Below are positions 28,605-38,854 of a stretch of DNA of 64,000 nucleotides, one piece after another. Both the position numbers and the translations under genes were made by a program. The notes beneath the pieces were generated by a model. It did not search any database and was not told where the DNA came from. It worked only from the letters and a program-made list of their open reading frames with translations. Within the stretch, counting starts at the first letter, position 1. Each line of letters begins with the position of its first letter. The DNA is from Ramlibacter aurantiacus (GTDB lineage Bacteria; Pseudomonadota; Gammaproteobacteria; Burkholderiales; Burkholderiaceae_C). Location of the stretch: positions 143,868-207,867 of the forward strand of contig NZ_JAEQNA010000009.1 in the NCBI RefSeq assembly GCF_016722895.1, read 5' to 3'.

Positions 28605-28696
28605 GTTTCCTCTTCTTGGTGACTTCTCACTCACTGCGGGAACCTGGTGAGGGGAGATTGCGGCCGTTCAAGCCGGGGCTCGCCACAGGTGCGGAG

Positions 28697-28712
28697 CCAC
28701 TATATCTAGTGC
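28697..28712. promoter_or_regulatory. NrdR box 1 (overlaps -10 of nrdA promoter)
   Basis: CCACTATATCTAGTGC closely matches the palindromic NrdR consensus (acaCwatATatwGtgt). It covers the -10 hexamer of the predicted nrdA promoter. NrdR is the ATP/dATP-sensing repressor of ribonucleotide reductase genes. Confidence 0.85.
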
Positions 28713-28727
28713 CTATGGATGTGGCAA
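28699..28727 (-). promoter_or_regulatory. Predicted sigma-70 promoter of nrdAB
   Basis: On the minus strand TTGCCA (28722-28727) and TATAGT (28699-28704) are separated by exactly 17 bp, about 95 bp before the nrdA start. Both hexamers are good matches. The element is sandwiched by the two NrdR boxes. Confidence 0.8.
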
Positions 28728-28728
28728 G

Positions 28729-28744
28729 ACACTAGCAGTGGTGT
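28729..28744. promoter_or_regulatory. NrdR box 2 (upstream of -35)
   Basis: ACACTAGCAGTGGTGT has intact outer ACAC/GTGT arms of the NrdR palindrome with a weaker centre. It is 16 bp from box 1, that is 32 bp centre to centre or three helical turns, the spacing typical of functional NrdR box pairs. Confidence 0.8.
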
Positions 28745-28827
28745 TTCCGCGATGACGACAAATTACTATCTTGCGCGCTTGGAGAGGCTGTGCCAGGGGC
28801 AGGGTCTGGCAAAAAGCGGGGGGATTT

Positions 28828-29398
28828 TCAGGCCGCGAAGAAGCTGGCCGGCCAGGCCAGGGACTGCCGCAGTCGCGGCCAGTCGAAGCCCGGCCCCGGG
28901 TCGCATTTGCGCCCGGGTGCGACGTGCTCGTGGCCGGCCACGTAGCGGATCGGATAGCGCTGGGCCAAGGCGGGCAGGAGGGCTTGCAGGGCTTCGTACT
29001 GCGCATCCTCGAACACGTCGCCTTCCAGGCCTTCCAGCTCGATGCCGATCGAATCGTCGTTGCAGTTCGACCGCCCCCGCCAGGCCGAGGCGCCGGCGTG
29101 CCAGGCCCGCTGGTCGCAGTCGACGAACTGCCACAGCTCGCCGGTGCGGCGCACGTAGAAGTGGGCCGATACCTGCAGGCCGCGGATGCCCTGGTAGTAC
29201 GGATGCGCGTCCCAATCGAGCGTGTTGCAGAACAACTGCTGAACGGCATCGGTGCCGTACTGGCCCGGGGGCAGGCTGATGGAATGCAGCAGGACCAAAT
29301 CCACCTGGGCACCGTCGGGGCGGCAGCCGAAATTGGGCGAGTCGAGGCGGCGGGCGAAGCCGTACCAGCCGCCGCGCCAGAGGGCGGCGGCCCGGGGG

Positions 29399-29415
<17 letters not shown>
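28828..29415 (-). CDS. ampD: 1,6-anhydro-N-acetylmuramyl-L-alanine amidase AmpD
   Basis: A 195-aa cytoplasmic zinc amidase of the peptidoglycan-recycling pathway, cleaving anhydro-muropeptides; loss derepresses AmpC-type beta-lactamases where AmpR is present. Family motifs: SPNFGCRPDG, LVLLHSISLPPGQYG with the first zinc histidine, SAHFYVRRTGELWQFV, SNCNDDSIGIELEG and AGHEHVAPGRKCDPGPGFDW with the later zinc ligands. It has no signal peptide, consistent with cytosolic AmpD rather than AmiD. It overlaps the end of pilR by 17 bp. Confidence 0.95.
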
Positions 29416-30822
<1,407 letters not shown>

Positions 30823-30823
<1 letters not shown>

Positions 30824-32547
30824 CAGGCGCGGATTCTGGCAGCGGACGGCTCGCCGTCCGCAGGGCTGGTGCCTACGAGGTTGAGATGGATCAGGAAATT
30901 GTTGCCCTCGCGTGGCGCGCCGAGTGGTGCGGGCGTACGCCCGTATCCGATGCGGGCGCCATGCCGCTCGCACAGCTGGCGGCAGATGTACAGGCCCAAG
31001 CCGCTGGAGCGGCTTTCGGAGGAGAAGAAGGGTTCGAACAGGTGCTGCTGCACCGTGGATTCGAGCGGTGGTCCATCGCTCCAGACCGCCACGTTGAGCT
31101 GGTCCCCCGAGACCGACGTGGCCACCTGGATGGAGTCGGGCTGCGTGCCGGCGTAGCGCGCGGCGTTGTCCAGCAGGTTCACCAGGACCCGTCGCAAATG
31201 GTCGGGTTCGAAGGCGCACAGCGCGCCGGGCGCCTGCAGGCTGGTTCGCAGGCGGTCGGCGTTGGCGCTCTGGCGCGCCCAGTCCGGACAGATGCCGGCC
31301 AGCGCGAGGTCCAGTGGCAAGGCCGCGGCGCGCGGGGTCAGCGGATGCTTGACCCGCGCCACGTCGAGCACGTCGTCGACGATCTGGGCGAGCCGCTGCA
31401 CGTTCTGCTGCACCAGCGCGCTGAGCTGGCGCTGCGTGGGATCGGTGAGCTCCTCGTCGAGCAGGGCATTGGCCTGCCCGATGGCGGTGAGCGGGTTGCG
31501 GATCTCGTGCGCCACGGCCGCCGACATGCGGCCCATGGCCGCGAGCTTTTCGGTGCGCAACCGGGCCTCGAGCTCGCGCAGGTCCTCCAGGAAGATCACG
31601 CACAGCTGGGCGCCATCGCCGTCGTCGCCGTCGGCGCCGGCTTCGGCGGTGTCGCCGGCCACGCGCGTGCGGACCATCACCGGGCGCTGGGGTTCGTCGG
31701 CGGTGCCGATGGTGACCTCGGCCATCAGGTGCGCCCGTCCTTCGATGGTGCGCCGCGCCAGCTCGAGCAGCGTGAGCCAGCCGCTGCGTTCCGACAGCCG
31801 AAAGCCGGCGGTGCCGCTCTCGTGTCCCAGCAGGGCCGCGGCCGTGGGGTTGCACGCGCGCACCAGCCCGTGCTCGTCCACCACCAGGATGCCCGCGGCG
31901 AGGGTCTCGATCACCAGTTCGTTCACATGGGCCTGCAGCCGGGCGGCGTCGCGGCTGCGGCGCGCGGATTCTTCCTCGCGTTCGAGGCGGCCCGCCAGGT
32001 GCTGGGCGAGCAGGGCCAGCGCGAAATACCCCAGCCCGGTAAGGCCGGCCTGCAGGTAGGTGGGCGTCATCTCGAAGGACAGCACCAGCGTTCGCGCCGA
32101 CGCTTCGGCCAGCAGCAGCAGCGTCACCCCCGCGGCGGTGCCCAGGGCCAGCCGGCTGGATCCGAGCACCGAGGCCATGAGCACCGGCAGGGCCAGCAGC
32201 GGCCCATAGCTGGCGCCGCCCGCCTGCAGCAGGTCGAGCGCGGCGATGACCGCGAGATCGACCCCGATGATGAAGACCCAGCGCGGCCCCACCTGCCGGC
32301 GCGCCGGCTGCGGCATCAGCCGCGCGGCCACGGTGGCCAGCAGGTACAGCACGCAGATGCCCAGCACCCAGCGCGAATCCGGGTGCAGTGGTTGCTGCCC
32401 CCCCATCAGCATCCCGAGCAGCAGGAGCAGGACTGCAGCCACCACCACCCGGGCGGTGGCGAAGCCGCGCCAGAGCCGCGCGAACGCCGGGTCCTGGGGG
32501 ACGTGGGGCAGCGCGTCCCAGGGGGCTACCGAAACCGGCCCGGCCAT
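30823..32547 (-). CDS. pilS: Sensor histidine kinase PilS
   Basis: A 574-aa membrane kinase paired with PilR. Six hydrophobic segments occupy about residues 28-190, matching the PilS membrane domain that senses pilin in the bilayer. A PAS domain follows (ILVVDEHGLVRACNPTAAAL, about residues 225-330). The phospho-accepting histidine is in AVAHEIRNPLTAIGQ, with N-box NLLDNAARYAG and G-box SSGLGLYICRQL. The upstream PP0621-type gene ends 2 bp away in the same operon. No pilin gene is in the window; PilSR targets are usually elsewhere. Confidence 0.93.
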
Positions 32548-32548
32548 C

Positions 32549-32800
32549 TCAGGTCGCGTCCTTGCGCAGGTGCTCCGCGCAGCAATAGAAACGGTTGCCC
32601 CCCGGAGCCGGCAGCGCCTCGGCGCGCGGCAGGTGCACCGAGCAGACGGCGCAGCGCACCATCTCCTGCGGGGCGGCCACCGCGCGTGGCGCGGCGGCGG
32701 GCGGTGGCGCCGATGACGCGCCCGTGCGTTCGTTCCGTCGCTCGTGCCGCCACAGCAGGTACACCAGGAACAGGACCGCGAACAGGACCAGGTACTTCAT
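32549..32800 (-). CDS. PP0621-family small protein
   Basis: An 83-aa protein with one N-terminal membrane segment (MKYLVLFAVLFLVYLLW), a Pro/Ala linker, and a compact C-terminal metal-binding-like region with CAVC and FYCCAEHLRK. The pattern matches the uncharacterised PP0621 family found next to pilSR and the CcsA-like gene in many beta- and gamma-proteobacteria. The two cysteine pairs suggest a zinc knuckle on the cytoplasmic side. The ATG at 32800 overlaps the upstream gene's stop as ATGA; a longer frame upstream lies inside that gene. Confidence 0.85.
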   Translation of the reverse strand: MKYLVLFAVLFLVYLLWRHERRNERTGASSAPPPAAAPRAVAAPQEMVRCAVCSVHLPRAEALPAPGGNRFYCCAEHLRKDAT

Positions 32801-33585
32801 GTGCGCCCCAGCATCACTTCGAGCACGAAGCGCGAGCCGACATACGCCAGCAGCAGCAGGAGCGAGCCCCCATACAGCATGCGCACGGCGCGCCGGCCGC
32901 GCCAGCCGAAGAACCAGCGGCCGGCCAGCAGCACCGCGAACGCGCACCAGGCCAGCACCGAGAACAGCGTCTTGTGGTTCCAGTGCCAGCCCGTGCCGGC
33001 GCTGCTGTCACCGAACACGATGCCCGCGAGCAAGGTGGCCGACAGCAGCACGAAGCCGCCGCCGACGAAGCGGAAGGTCAGGCGCTCCAGGGTCAGCAGC
33101 GGCACGCCTGCGTGGGGATCGGAGCCCTGCCGGATCTGGTGTTCGGCCCGCATCATGAGCCAGGCGTGCACCACGGCGGCGGCGAACAGCCCGTAGGAGG
33201 CGATGCCCAGCGCCCAGTGCAGGGCGAGCCACGGGGAGCTGGAAACATGGAGTTCGGTGCCTGGAAAGAGTGCCGCCAGCACCACCGCCGCCGACCCCAG
33301 CCCCGCCAGTGCCCAGCGGGCTTGCAGCTGCGGCAGGAGCTGGCGTTCGACCGCGTAGACGGTCAGCACCAGCCAGGCGGTCATGGACAGGGCCGGTGCG
33401 AAGCCGAAGCGCGGAGGATCGCCCAGCAGCGACCAGGCCAGCACCAGCGCGTGCAGCACCCAGGCCGCGATCAGCGCCAGCCTCGAGCCGCGGGCGCTCA
33501 GGGGCGCCGCCGCAGGCACCGCGTAGGCGATGGCCGCGGCCAGGGCGAGGGCCGCCCCCAGGGGAGAGGCGCTGGGTAAAATCAT
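32797..33585 (-). CDS. CcsA/HemX-like cytochrome c assembly family membrane protein
   Basis: A 262-aa protein with eight predicted spans, of the CcsA-related family annotated YpjD in E. coli. The conserved segment ALHWALGIASYGLFAAAVVHAW and the SSAGTGWHWNHKTLFSVLAW block with histidines match heme-handling proteins. In gamma- and beta-proteobacteria the gene is commonly divergent from ffh, exactly as here, and its precise role is unsettled. The start at 33585 (MILPSASPLG) gives a normal N-terminus; the longer frame would cross the ffh promoter area. Confidence 0.87.
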   Translation of the reverse strand: MILPSASPLGAALALAAAIAYAVPAAAPLSARGSRLALIAAWVLHALVLAWSLLGDPPRFGFAPALSMTAWLVLTVYAVERQLLPQLQARWALAGLGSAAVVLAALFPGTELHVSSSPWLALHWALGIASYGLFAAAVVHAWLMMRAEHQIRQGSDPHAGVPLLTLERLTFRFVGGGFVLLSATLLAGIVFGDSSAGTGWHWNHKTLFSVLAWCAFAVLLAGRWFFGWRGRRAVRMLYGGSLLLLLAYVGSRFVLEVMLGRT

Positions 33586-33653
33586 GGTCCCGCAGTTTAG
33601 TGCCTGCCTTCGCCTCCCCTCGAAGCGCTGCGGCACCTCCTCCACATCCCCCC

Positions 33654-35015
33654 ATGGCCTCCGCACTCTCCGAGAAACTTTCCCGCTTGGTCAAGGAAAT
33701 GCGTGGCCAGGCCCGCATCACCGAAAGCAACGTCCAGGACATGCTGCGCGAAGTTCGCATGGCACTGCTCGAGGCCGACGTCGCGCTGCCCGTGGTGCGT
33801 GACTTCATCGCCCGGGTGAAGGACAAGGCGCTGGGCCAGGAGGTGGTCGGTTCCCTCAATCCGGGCCAGGCAATGGTGGGCATCGTCAACCGCGAATTGG
33901 TGGCCACCATGGGCCAGGGGGTCAGCGACCTCGACCTGGCGGTGCAGCCGCCGGCCGTGATCCTGATGGCGGGCCTTCAGGGCGCGGGCAAGACCACCAC
34001 CACCGCCAAACTGGCCAAGCACCTGATCGACAAGCGCAAGAAGAAGGTGCTCACCGTCTCGGGCGACGTGTACCGGCCGGCCGCCATCGAGCAGCTTCGC
34101 ACCGTGACCGGCCAGGCCGGTGGCGAATGGTTTCCCAGCTCGCCCGACCAGCAGCCGCTGGACATCGCGCGCAACGCGTTGGATCACGCGAGGCGACACC
34201 ACTTCGACGTGCTGATCGTCGACACCGCCGGCCGGCTGGCGGTGGACGAAGCCATGATGCGAGAGATCCGCGAGCTGCATGCGGCGGTCAAGCCGGTCGA
34301 GACGCTGTTCGTCGTCGACGCCATGCAGGGCCAGGACGCGGTCAACACCGCCAAGGCCTTCAAGGAAGCGCTGCCGCTCACCGGCATCGTGCTGACCAAG
34401 ATGGACGGCGACTCGCGCGGCGGCGCGGCCCTGTCGGTGCGGCAGATCACCGGCGCGCCGATCAAGTTCGCCGGCGTCTCCGAGAAGATCGACGGCCTGG
34501 AGGTGTTCGACGCCGAGCGCCACGCGGGCCGCATCCTCGGCATGGGCGACATCGTGGCCCTGGTCGAACAGGTGCAATCCGGCGTGGACATGCAGGCCGC
34601 CCAGAAGCTCGCGGCCAAGGTCAAGAGCGGCGAGGGGTTCGACCTGAACGACTTCCTCATGCAGATCCGCCAGATGAAGAAGATGGGCGGGCTGTCCGAG
34701 CTCATGGACAAGCTGCCGGCCCAGATGCAGGCCAAGGCCGGCCAGGTCGACATGGACAAGGCCGAGCGCGACATCCGCCGCAAGGAAGGAATCATCTGCA
34801 GCATGACGCCGCTGGAGCGGCGCAAGCCCGACCTGATCAAGGCCACCCGCAAGCGCCGCATCGCGGCCGGCGCCGGCGTTCAGGTGCAGGAGGTCAACCG
34901 TCTGCTCAACGAGTTCGACCAGATGCAGACCATGATGAAGAAGATGAAGGGCGGCGGCCTGATGAAGATGATGAAGCGGATGGGGGGAATGAAGGGCCTG
35001 GGGCCCAGGGGCTAG
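33654..35015 (+). CDS. ffh: Signal recognition particle protein Ffh
   Basis: A 453-aa SRP54 homologue that binds 4.5S RNA and signal sequences of nascent membrane proteins and docks with FtsY. The N domain is residues 1-90. The GTPase has GLQGAGKTTTTAKLAKHL (G1, about residue 107), DTAGRLAVDE, TKMDGDSRGG (G4) and GVSEKIDGLEVF. The C-terminal M domain is methionine-rich and ends in MMKRMGGMKGLGP. The ATG at 33654 precedes the invariant ALSEKLSRLVKEMRGQARIT-type start. Convergent with opgH. Confidence 0.97.
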   Translation: MASALSEKLSRLVKEMRGQARITESNVQDMLREVRMALLEADVALPVVRDFIARVKDKALGQEVVGSLNPGQAMVGIVNRELVATMGQGVSDLDLAVQPPAVILMAGLQGAGKTTTTAKLAKHLIDKRKKKVLTVSGDVYRPAAIEQLRTVTGQAGGEWFPSSPDQQPLDIARNALDHARRHHFDVLIVDTAGRLAVDEAMMREIRELHAAVKPVETLFVVDAMQGQDAVNTAKAFKEALPLTGIVLTKMDGDSRGGAALSVRQITGAPIKFAGVSEKIDGLEVFDAERHAGRILGMGDIVALVEQVQSGVDMQAAQKLAAKVKSGEGFDLNDFLMQIRQMKKMGGLSELMDKLPAQMQAKAGQVDMDKAERDIRRKEGIICSMTPLERRKPDLIKATRKRRIAAGAGVQVQEVNRLLNEFDQMQTMMKKMKGGGLMKMMKRMGGMKGLGPRG

Positions 35016-35050
35016 GGGCCAGGGGAATACCGGTTCCCCCCCTGACCCCT

Positions 35051-35085
35051 GCGTCTGGCGCTGCGCTCAGCGCAGCGCCAGACGC
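35051..35085. terminator. Long hairpin shared by the convergent ffh and opgH ends
   Basis: A perfect 15-bp stem (GCGTCTGGCGCTGCG and complement) with a 5-nt loop CTCAG. The opgH stop codon lies in the loop, so the last codons of opgH form one arm. A second weaker hairpin (35014-35050) precedes it. No T-run follows in either direction, so it may act as a transcript-end stabiliser or a factor-assisted terminator. Confidence 0.65.
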
Positions 35086-37091
35086 AACGCATGGTGCCTC
35101 GCGCGGCGCAGCACGAAGGGCGAACGCGACTCCTCCGGGATCAGCAGCCAGCCGGCAGCGCGCATGCGCTCACCCAGGCTCAGGTGGCTGGTCATCACCG
35201 TCAACGGCACGGCCAGCAGCAGCGGCAGGCTCACCGGCAACACCGCCACCAGGGCTGCGGGCTCGACCCAGGCGAGCACCGCGGCCAGGCCCAGCAGCAC
35301 GCTGGTGAAAGGCGCCAGACGGGCGGCGGCGTCATTCCAGGACACACCGGTCGCTTCCCGGGGCGGCGACTTCCAGTCGAGCTTGATGCCGGTCAGCGCC
35401 ACCGCCACGAAGAGGGAGTGACCCATCATCCGGATCGGCGCCTGCAGCATGGCCAGCGCGGTCTCCAGCAGGGCGCTGCGCACCAGGCCCAGGGCGCCGC
35501 CGAAGGCTTGCTGCTCACCCCGGATCAACACCGCTGCCACGCCCAGCACGCGCGGCAGCATCAGCATGCACAACGTCCATGCCCACAGCACCATCAGCTG
35601 CGACGGCACCGCATCCCATTCCGGCGCGATGTGCGCCCCGGCCATCCACAGCGCGGTGCCCAGCGTCATGAACGCCAGCCACAGCGGTGCAGACAGGTAG
35701 GACATCGCGCCCACCAGGAACATGCCGCGGTGCACGCGGTCGATGCCGGGCTCGGCCATCAGCCGGGCGTTCTGCAGGTTGCCCTGGCACCAGCGGCGGT
35801 CGCGCTGCAGCTCGGACAGGAGGTCTGGCGGCTGCTGCTCGTAGCTTCCGGCCAGGTCCGACACCAGCCAGACCTGGTAGCCGGCCCGGCGCATCAGCGC
35901 GGCCTCGACGAAGTCGTGCGACATGACCGGGCCGGCCAGGCCGCCCGTGCCGGGAATCGGTGCCAGCGCGCAGTGGGCCATGAACGGAGCGATGCGGATG
36001 ATCGCGTTGTGGCCCCAGTAGTGCGAGGCGCCCAGCTGCCAGAACTGCATGCCCAGCGTGAACAGCCTGCCGGTCACGCGCGAGGCGAATTGCTGCGCGC
36101 GGGCGTGGAGGGTGGCGTGGCCCACGGCCTGCGTGGCCGTCTGGATGATGCCGGCCTGCGGGTGCGCTTCCATCAGCTTGGCCAGGGTCACGATGCAGTC
36201 GCCGCTCATCACGCTGTCGGCGTCGAGCACGACCATGTAGCGGTAGTCGCGGCCCCAGCGGCGGCAGAAGTCGGCCACGTTGCCGGCCTTGCGGTGCGTA
36301 CGGCGCTGGCGGCGGCGGTAGTAGACCTCCACCTGCGGCTGCTCAGGGCGCGCGGACAGCGCCTCGCGCAGTTGCTCCCAGGCGGTGCGCTCGCTGGCAG
36401 CCAGCGCGTCATCGGCGGTGTCCGACAGCACGAAGACGTCGAATTGGCGCGCATGCCCGGTCGCCGCCACCGATTCGCAGGTGGCACGCAGGCCGGCGAA
36501 CACCGTGGCCACGTCCTCGTTGCAGATCGGCATGACGATGGCGGTGCGCGCATCGTCGCCCAGCGTGTGGTGCTGCACCGACCTGGCCGACACCGAGTGC
36601 TCGTCACCCCGCAGCGTCACCCAGAACCCCATCAGCGCGGTGACGAAACCGGTCACCACCCAGGTGGACAGCACCGCGAACAGCGCGATCTGTCCGTAGC
36701 GCAGCCATTCGTTCGCGTAGTCGGGCTGGGCACCGACGAACAGTGCCGTGGCCACCGTGGCACTCAACACCGTGAACAGCGCGAACACGCCGCGGCGCCG
36801 GGCGGCGGCGTCCTCCCAGGCACTGCGGGCCCGGGCCGGTCGAGCCGGCCGCGGCGACAGCAGCTGGTTGGCCAGCGACAGCAGCGAGGTGCCGATGCTG
36901 TTCCAGAACCCGCGCCAGGGCCGCTGCGGCATGGAGCCGCGGTGGATGGGGGGGGCGGTCACCGAGTTCGGGTGACGTTCCGCGCGAAACCGGCTGCGGC
37001 CGGCGGGGGCCACGCGCAGCTCGGAACCGCCGCTATCGCCTTCGGCCCACTGCTTCAGCGGGCGGCGTCGGGAAGAATGATGTGCGTCCAT
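35067..37091 (-). CDS. opgH: Glucans biosynthesis glucosyltransferase H
   Basis: A 674-aa inner-membrane glycosyltransferase that builds the beta-glucan backbone of osmoregulated periplasmic glucans from UDP-glucose. The GT2 catalytic domain has VMPICNEDVATVFAGL, the metal-binding VVLDADSVMSGDCIVTL, and the acceptor-site QRDRRWCQGNLQNARL (QxxRW motif). About seven to eight hydrophobic spans surround it. It is a little shorter than many OpgH. Its ATG lies inside opgG, a 37-bp overlap in another frame, so the two are translationally linked. Confidence 0.95.
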   Translation of the reverse strand: MDAHHSSRRRPLKQWAEGDSGGSELRVAPAGRSRFRAERHPNSVTAPPIHRGSMPQRPWRGFWNSIGTSLLSLANQLLSPRPARPARARSAWEDAAARRRGVFALFTVLSATVATALFVGAQPDYANEWLRYGQIALFAVLSTWVVTGFVTALMGFWVTLRGDEHSVSARSVQHHTLGDDARTAIVMPICNEDVATVFAGLRATCESVAATGHARQFDVFVLSDTADDALAASERTAWEQLREALSARPEQPQVEVYYRRRQRRTHRKAGNVADFCRRWGRDYRYMVVLDADSVMSGDCIVTLAKLMEAHPQAGIIQTATQAVGHATLHARAQQFASRVTGRLFTLGMQFWQLGASHYWGHNAIIRIAPFMAHCALAPIPGTGGLAGPVMSHDFVEAALMRRAGYQVWLVSDLAGSYEQQPPDLLSELQRDRRWCQGNLQNARLMAEPGIDRVHRGMFLVGAMSYLSAPLWLAFMTLGTALWMAGAHIAPEWDAVPSQLMVLWAWTLCMLMLPRVLGVAAVLIRGEQQAFGGALGLVRSALLETALAMLQAPIRMMGHSLFVAVALTGIKLDWKSPPREATGVSWNDAAARLAPFTSVLLGLAAVLAWVEPAALVAVLPVSLPLLLAVPLTVMTSHLSLGERMRAAGWLLIPEESRSPFVLRRARHHALRLALR

Positions 37092-38593
37092 GTTTCGGTC
37101 AGGCTGTCGTTGCCGTGTTGAAGAAAGGCGCGCAGCTCGATGGGCTGCGCGGGGTCGATGGCTCGCACCCGCAGCTGCATGCGCCAGGTGCGGGTGGCGG
37201 GGTTGAAATAGGCGTTCTGCTCTTCGATGAGGCCGTTGGCGTCGGCGCTGGCGACGGGGCGGACCGGCGCCTCGGGTCCGAGGGCGGCCAGGCTGGGGCC
37301 GGTGAAGTCCACCAGGAACTGGGTCTGGCCGGCCACCGCTGCCGCATCGCGCACGTAGCCGAAGCCCTGGCGCGACTGCACGGCCCAGCCGCTGGGCGGA
37401 CGCTGCTGGTCGTCGCCCTGCCAGCTCAGCTCGTACGCCAGGTCCAGCGGTTCGCCCGGGGCCGGCAGGCGCTCGGGCACCCAGTAGGCGACCACGTTGT
37501 CATGGGTCTCGTCCGGGATGGGCAGTTGCACCAGCTCCACCCGGCCTGGGCCCCAGTCGCCCAGCGGGCGGACCCAGGCCGACGGGCGGCGCTCGTAGCG
37601 AGCCTCCACGTCCTCGTAATTGGCGAACTGGCGGTCACGCTGCATCAGCCCGAAGCCGCGCAGGCCGTCGACCTGGAAGGAGTTCACCAGCACCGACTTC
37701 GGGTGGACCAGCGGGCGCCAGAGCCATTCGCCGCCCGTGGTGGCGACCATCAGGCCATCCGAGTCGTGCACCTCCGGGCGGAAGTCGCGGGCACGGGGCT
37801 GGTTCTCGCCGAAGAGGTACATGCTGGTCAGCGGCGCGATGCCCAGGGTGGCCACCGGCGGCACGCCTTGGCGCAGGAAGACCCGGGCCCGCACCTGCAG
37901 GGCGGTGGAGGAGCCCGGCTGGAGCACGAAGCGGTAGGCGCCGGTCGCGCGCGGCGATTCAAGCAGCGCATGGATCACCAGTTCCTTGGCGCCGGGCGCC
38001 GGGCGCTCCAGCCAGAACTCGGAGAAGCGCGGAAATTCCTCGCCCGATCCGCCCACGGTGTCCAGCGCCAGCCCGCGTGCCGACAGGCCGTATTGCTGGC
38101 CCGCGCCGAGCGCGCGGAAGTAGCTCGCGCCCAGGAAGACGACCAGCTCGTCCTTGTAGGCGTCGTTGTTCAGGGGGTAGTGCACGCGGAAGCCGGCGAA
38201 GCCCAGGTCGCCCCAGCTGTCGGGGTCGACCGCGTTGCGGCCGTAGTCGAAATCAGTGCGCAGATAGGGCAGGTGACGCACGGTGCCGTCAGGGGCGACC
38301 TCGTTCACCAAAACCGGCTGCGGCGCGTACTTGCCCAGGTGGAAGAACATGGCCTCGAACGGTGATCCGGCATCGCGCCAGAGGGCCCGGGCAGGGCGGA
38401 AGCGGATATCGCGCAGCCCGTCGTAGTCGAGCGCTGCGAGGGTGGGGGGAAGCTGGGAGGAGGGCTCGACGTAGGGCGCCGCGGCCCGCTCACGAGCGAT
38501 GCGGGTGAGCTCGTCGAAGTGGAAGGCCTGGGCGAACGCCGCCGGCACGAACAGCGCCAGGGAAGCCAGGAGGAAGACACGCCAGATCCACAT
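37055..38593 (-). CDS. opgG: Glucans biosynthesis protein G (periplasmic)
   Basis: A 512-aa MdoG/OpgG protein. A 22-residue signal peptide (VFLLASLALFVPAAFAQA) exports it to the periplasm, where it modifies and branches the glucan made by OpgH. Family motifs include FHFDELTRIARERAA, RPARALWRDAGSPFEAMFFH, and MYLFGENQPRARDFRPEVHDSDG in the beta-sandwich. It precedes opgH with overlap. The start has no clear ribosome site, and a sigma-54-type promoter ends only a few bases upstream, so the message might be nearly leaderless or the promoter might be fortuitous. Confidence 0.95.
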   Translation of the reverse strand: MWIWRVFLLASLALFVPAAFAQAFHFDELTRIARERAAAPYVEPSSQLPPTLAALDYDGLRDIRFRPARALWRDAGSPFEAMFFHLGKYAPQPVLVNEVAPDGTVRHLPYLRTDFDYGRNAVDPDSWGDLGFAGFRVHYPLNNDAYKDELVVFLGASYFRALGAGQQYGLSARGLALDTVGGSGEEFPRFSEFWLERPAPGAKELVIHALLESPRATGAYRFVLQPGSSTALQVRARVFLRQGVPPVATLGIAPLTSMYLFGENQPRARDFRPEVHDSDGLMVATTGGEWLWRPLVHPKSVLVNSFQVDGLRGFGLMQRDRQFANYEDVEARYERRPSAWVRPLGDWGPGRVELVQLPIPDETHDNVVAYWVPERLPAPGEPLDLAYELSWQGDDQQRPPSGWAVQSRQGFGYVRDAAAVAGQTQFLVDFTGPSLAALGPEAPVRPVASADANGLIEEQNAYFNPATRTWRMQLRVRAIDPAQPIELRAFLQHGNDSLTETWTHIILPDAAR

Positions 38594-38605
38594 GGCGGGC
38601 TTCAG

Positions 38606-38621
38606 TGCAAACCCTATGCCA
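38606..38621 (-). promoter_or_regulatory. Candidate sigma-54 (-24/-12) promoter of opgG
   Basis: The minus strand reads TGGCATAGGGTTTGCA: GG and GC doublets exactly 12 positions apart and only one deviation from TGGCAC-N5-TTGCA. It lies between the sigma-54 activator gene glrR and opgG. The predicted +1 falls about 2 nt before the opgG ATG, which is unusual and tempers the call. Confidence 0.55.
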
Positions 38622-38702
38622 GCCGACTTTCTCTTTGCGAATCAATGACTTAGCTTGGTTCCGACGGCCGATGCCGGAATGAGGCCGCTGGCGGGGGCTC
38701 AA

Positions 38703-38711
38703 CCCCCCCCC
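38703..38711. repeat. C9 tract in the glrR-opgG gap
   Basis: Nine consecutive C residues, about 80 bp upstream of the candidate -24 element. The 261-bp gap otherwise contains the sigma-54-type promoter and a possible GlrR site. A homopolymer here could vary promoter geometry by slippage. Confidence 0.5.
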
Positions 38712-38715
38712 AAAG

Positions 38716-38733
38716 CGTCGCTGCCCGGCGACA
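38716..38733. promoter_or_regulatory. Candidate GlrR enhancer site
   Basis: CGTC-N10-GACA differs at one base from the TGTC-N10-GACA site recognised by enterobacterial GlrR. It is about 100 bp upstream of the predicted -24/-12 promoter, the usual enhancer distance for NtrC-type activators. A single imperfect site is weak evidence alone. Confidence 0.35.
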
Positions 38734-38854
38734 GGCCGCGCTTGAAACGGTTGTGCTGGGTCGGCGCAACGAGGCGCGGCCGTATCGCCGTCGGCCGCTC
38801 GGAACGCGCCTGACAGAGGGGCCGTCCGCCTCGGCAGGAGGCGCCCGGGCAGCC

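Noticed and set aside
25515..28622. A 1,035-codon plus-strand frame covering nrdA
   Set aside because: Antisense shadow of nrdA; it has no recognisable motif and the nrdA active-site cysteines are all in the opposite frame.
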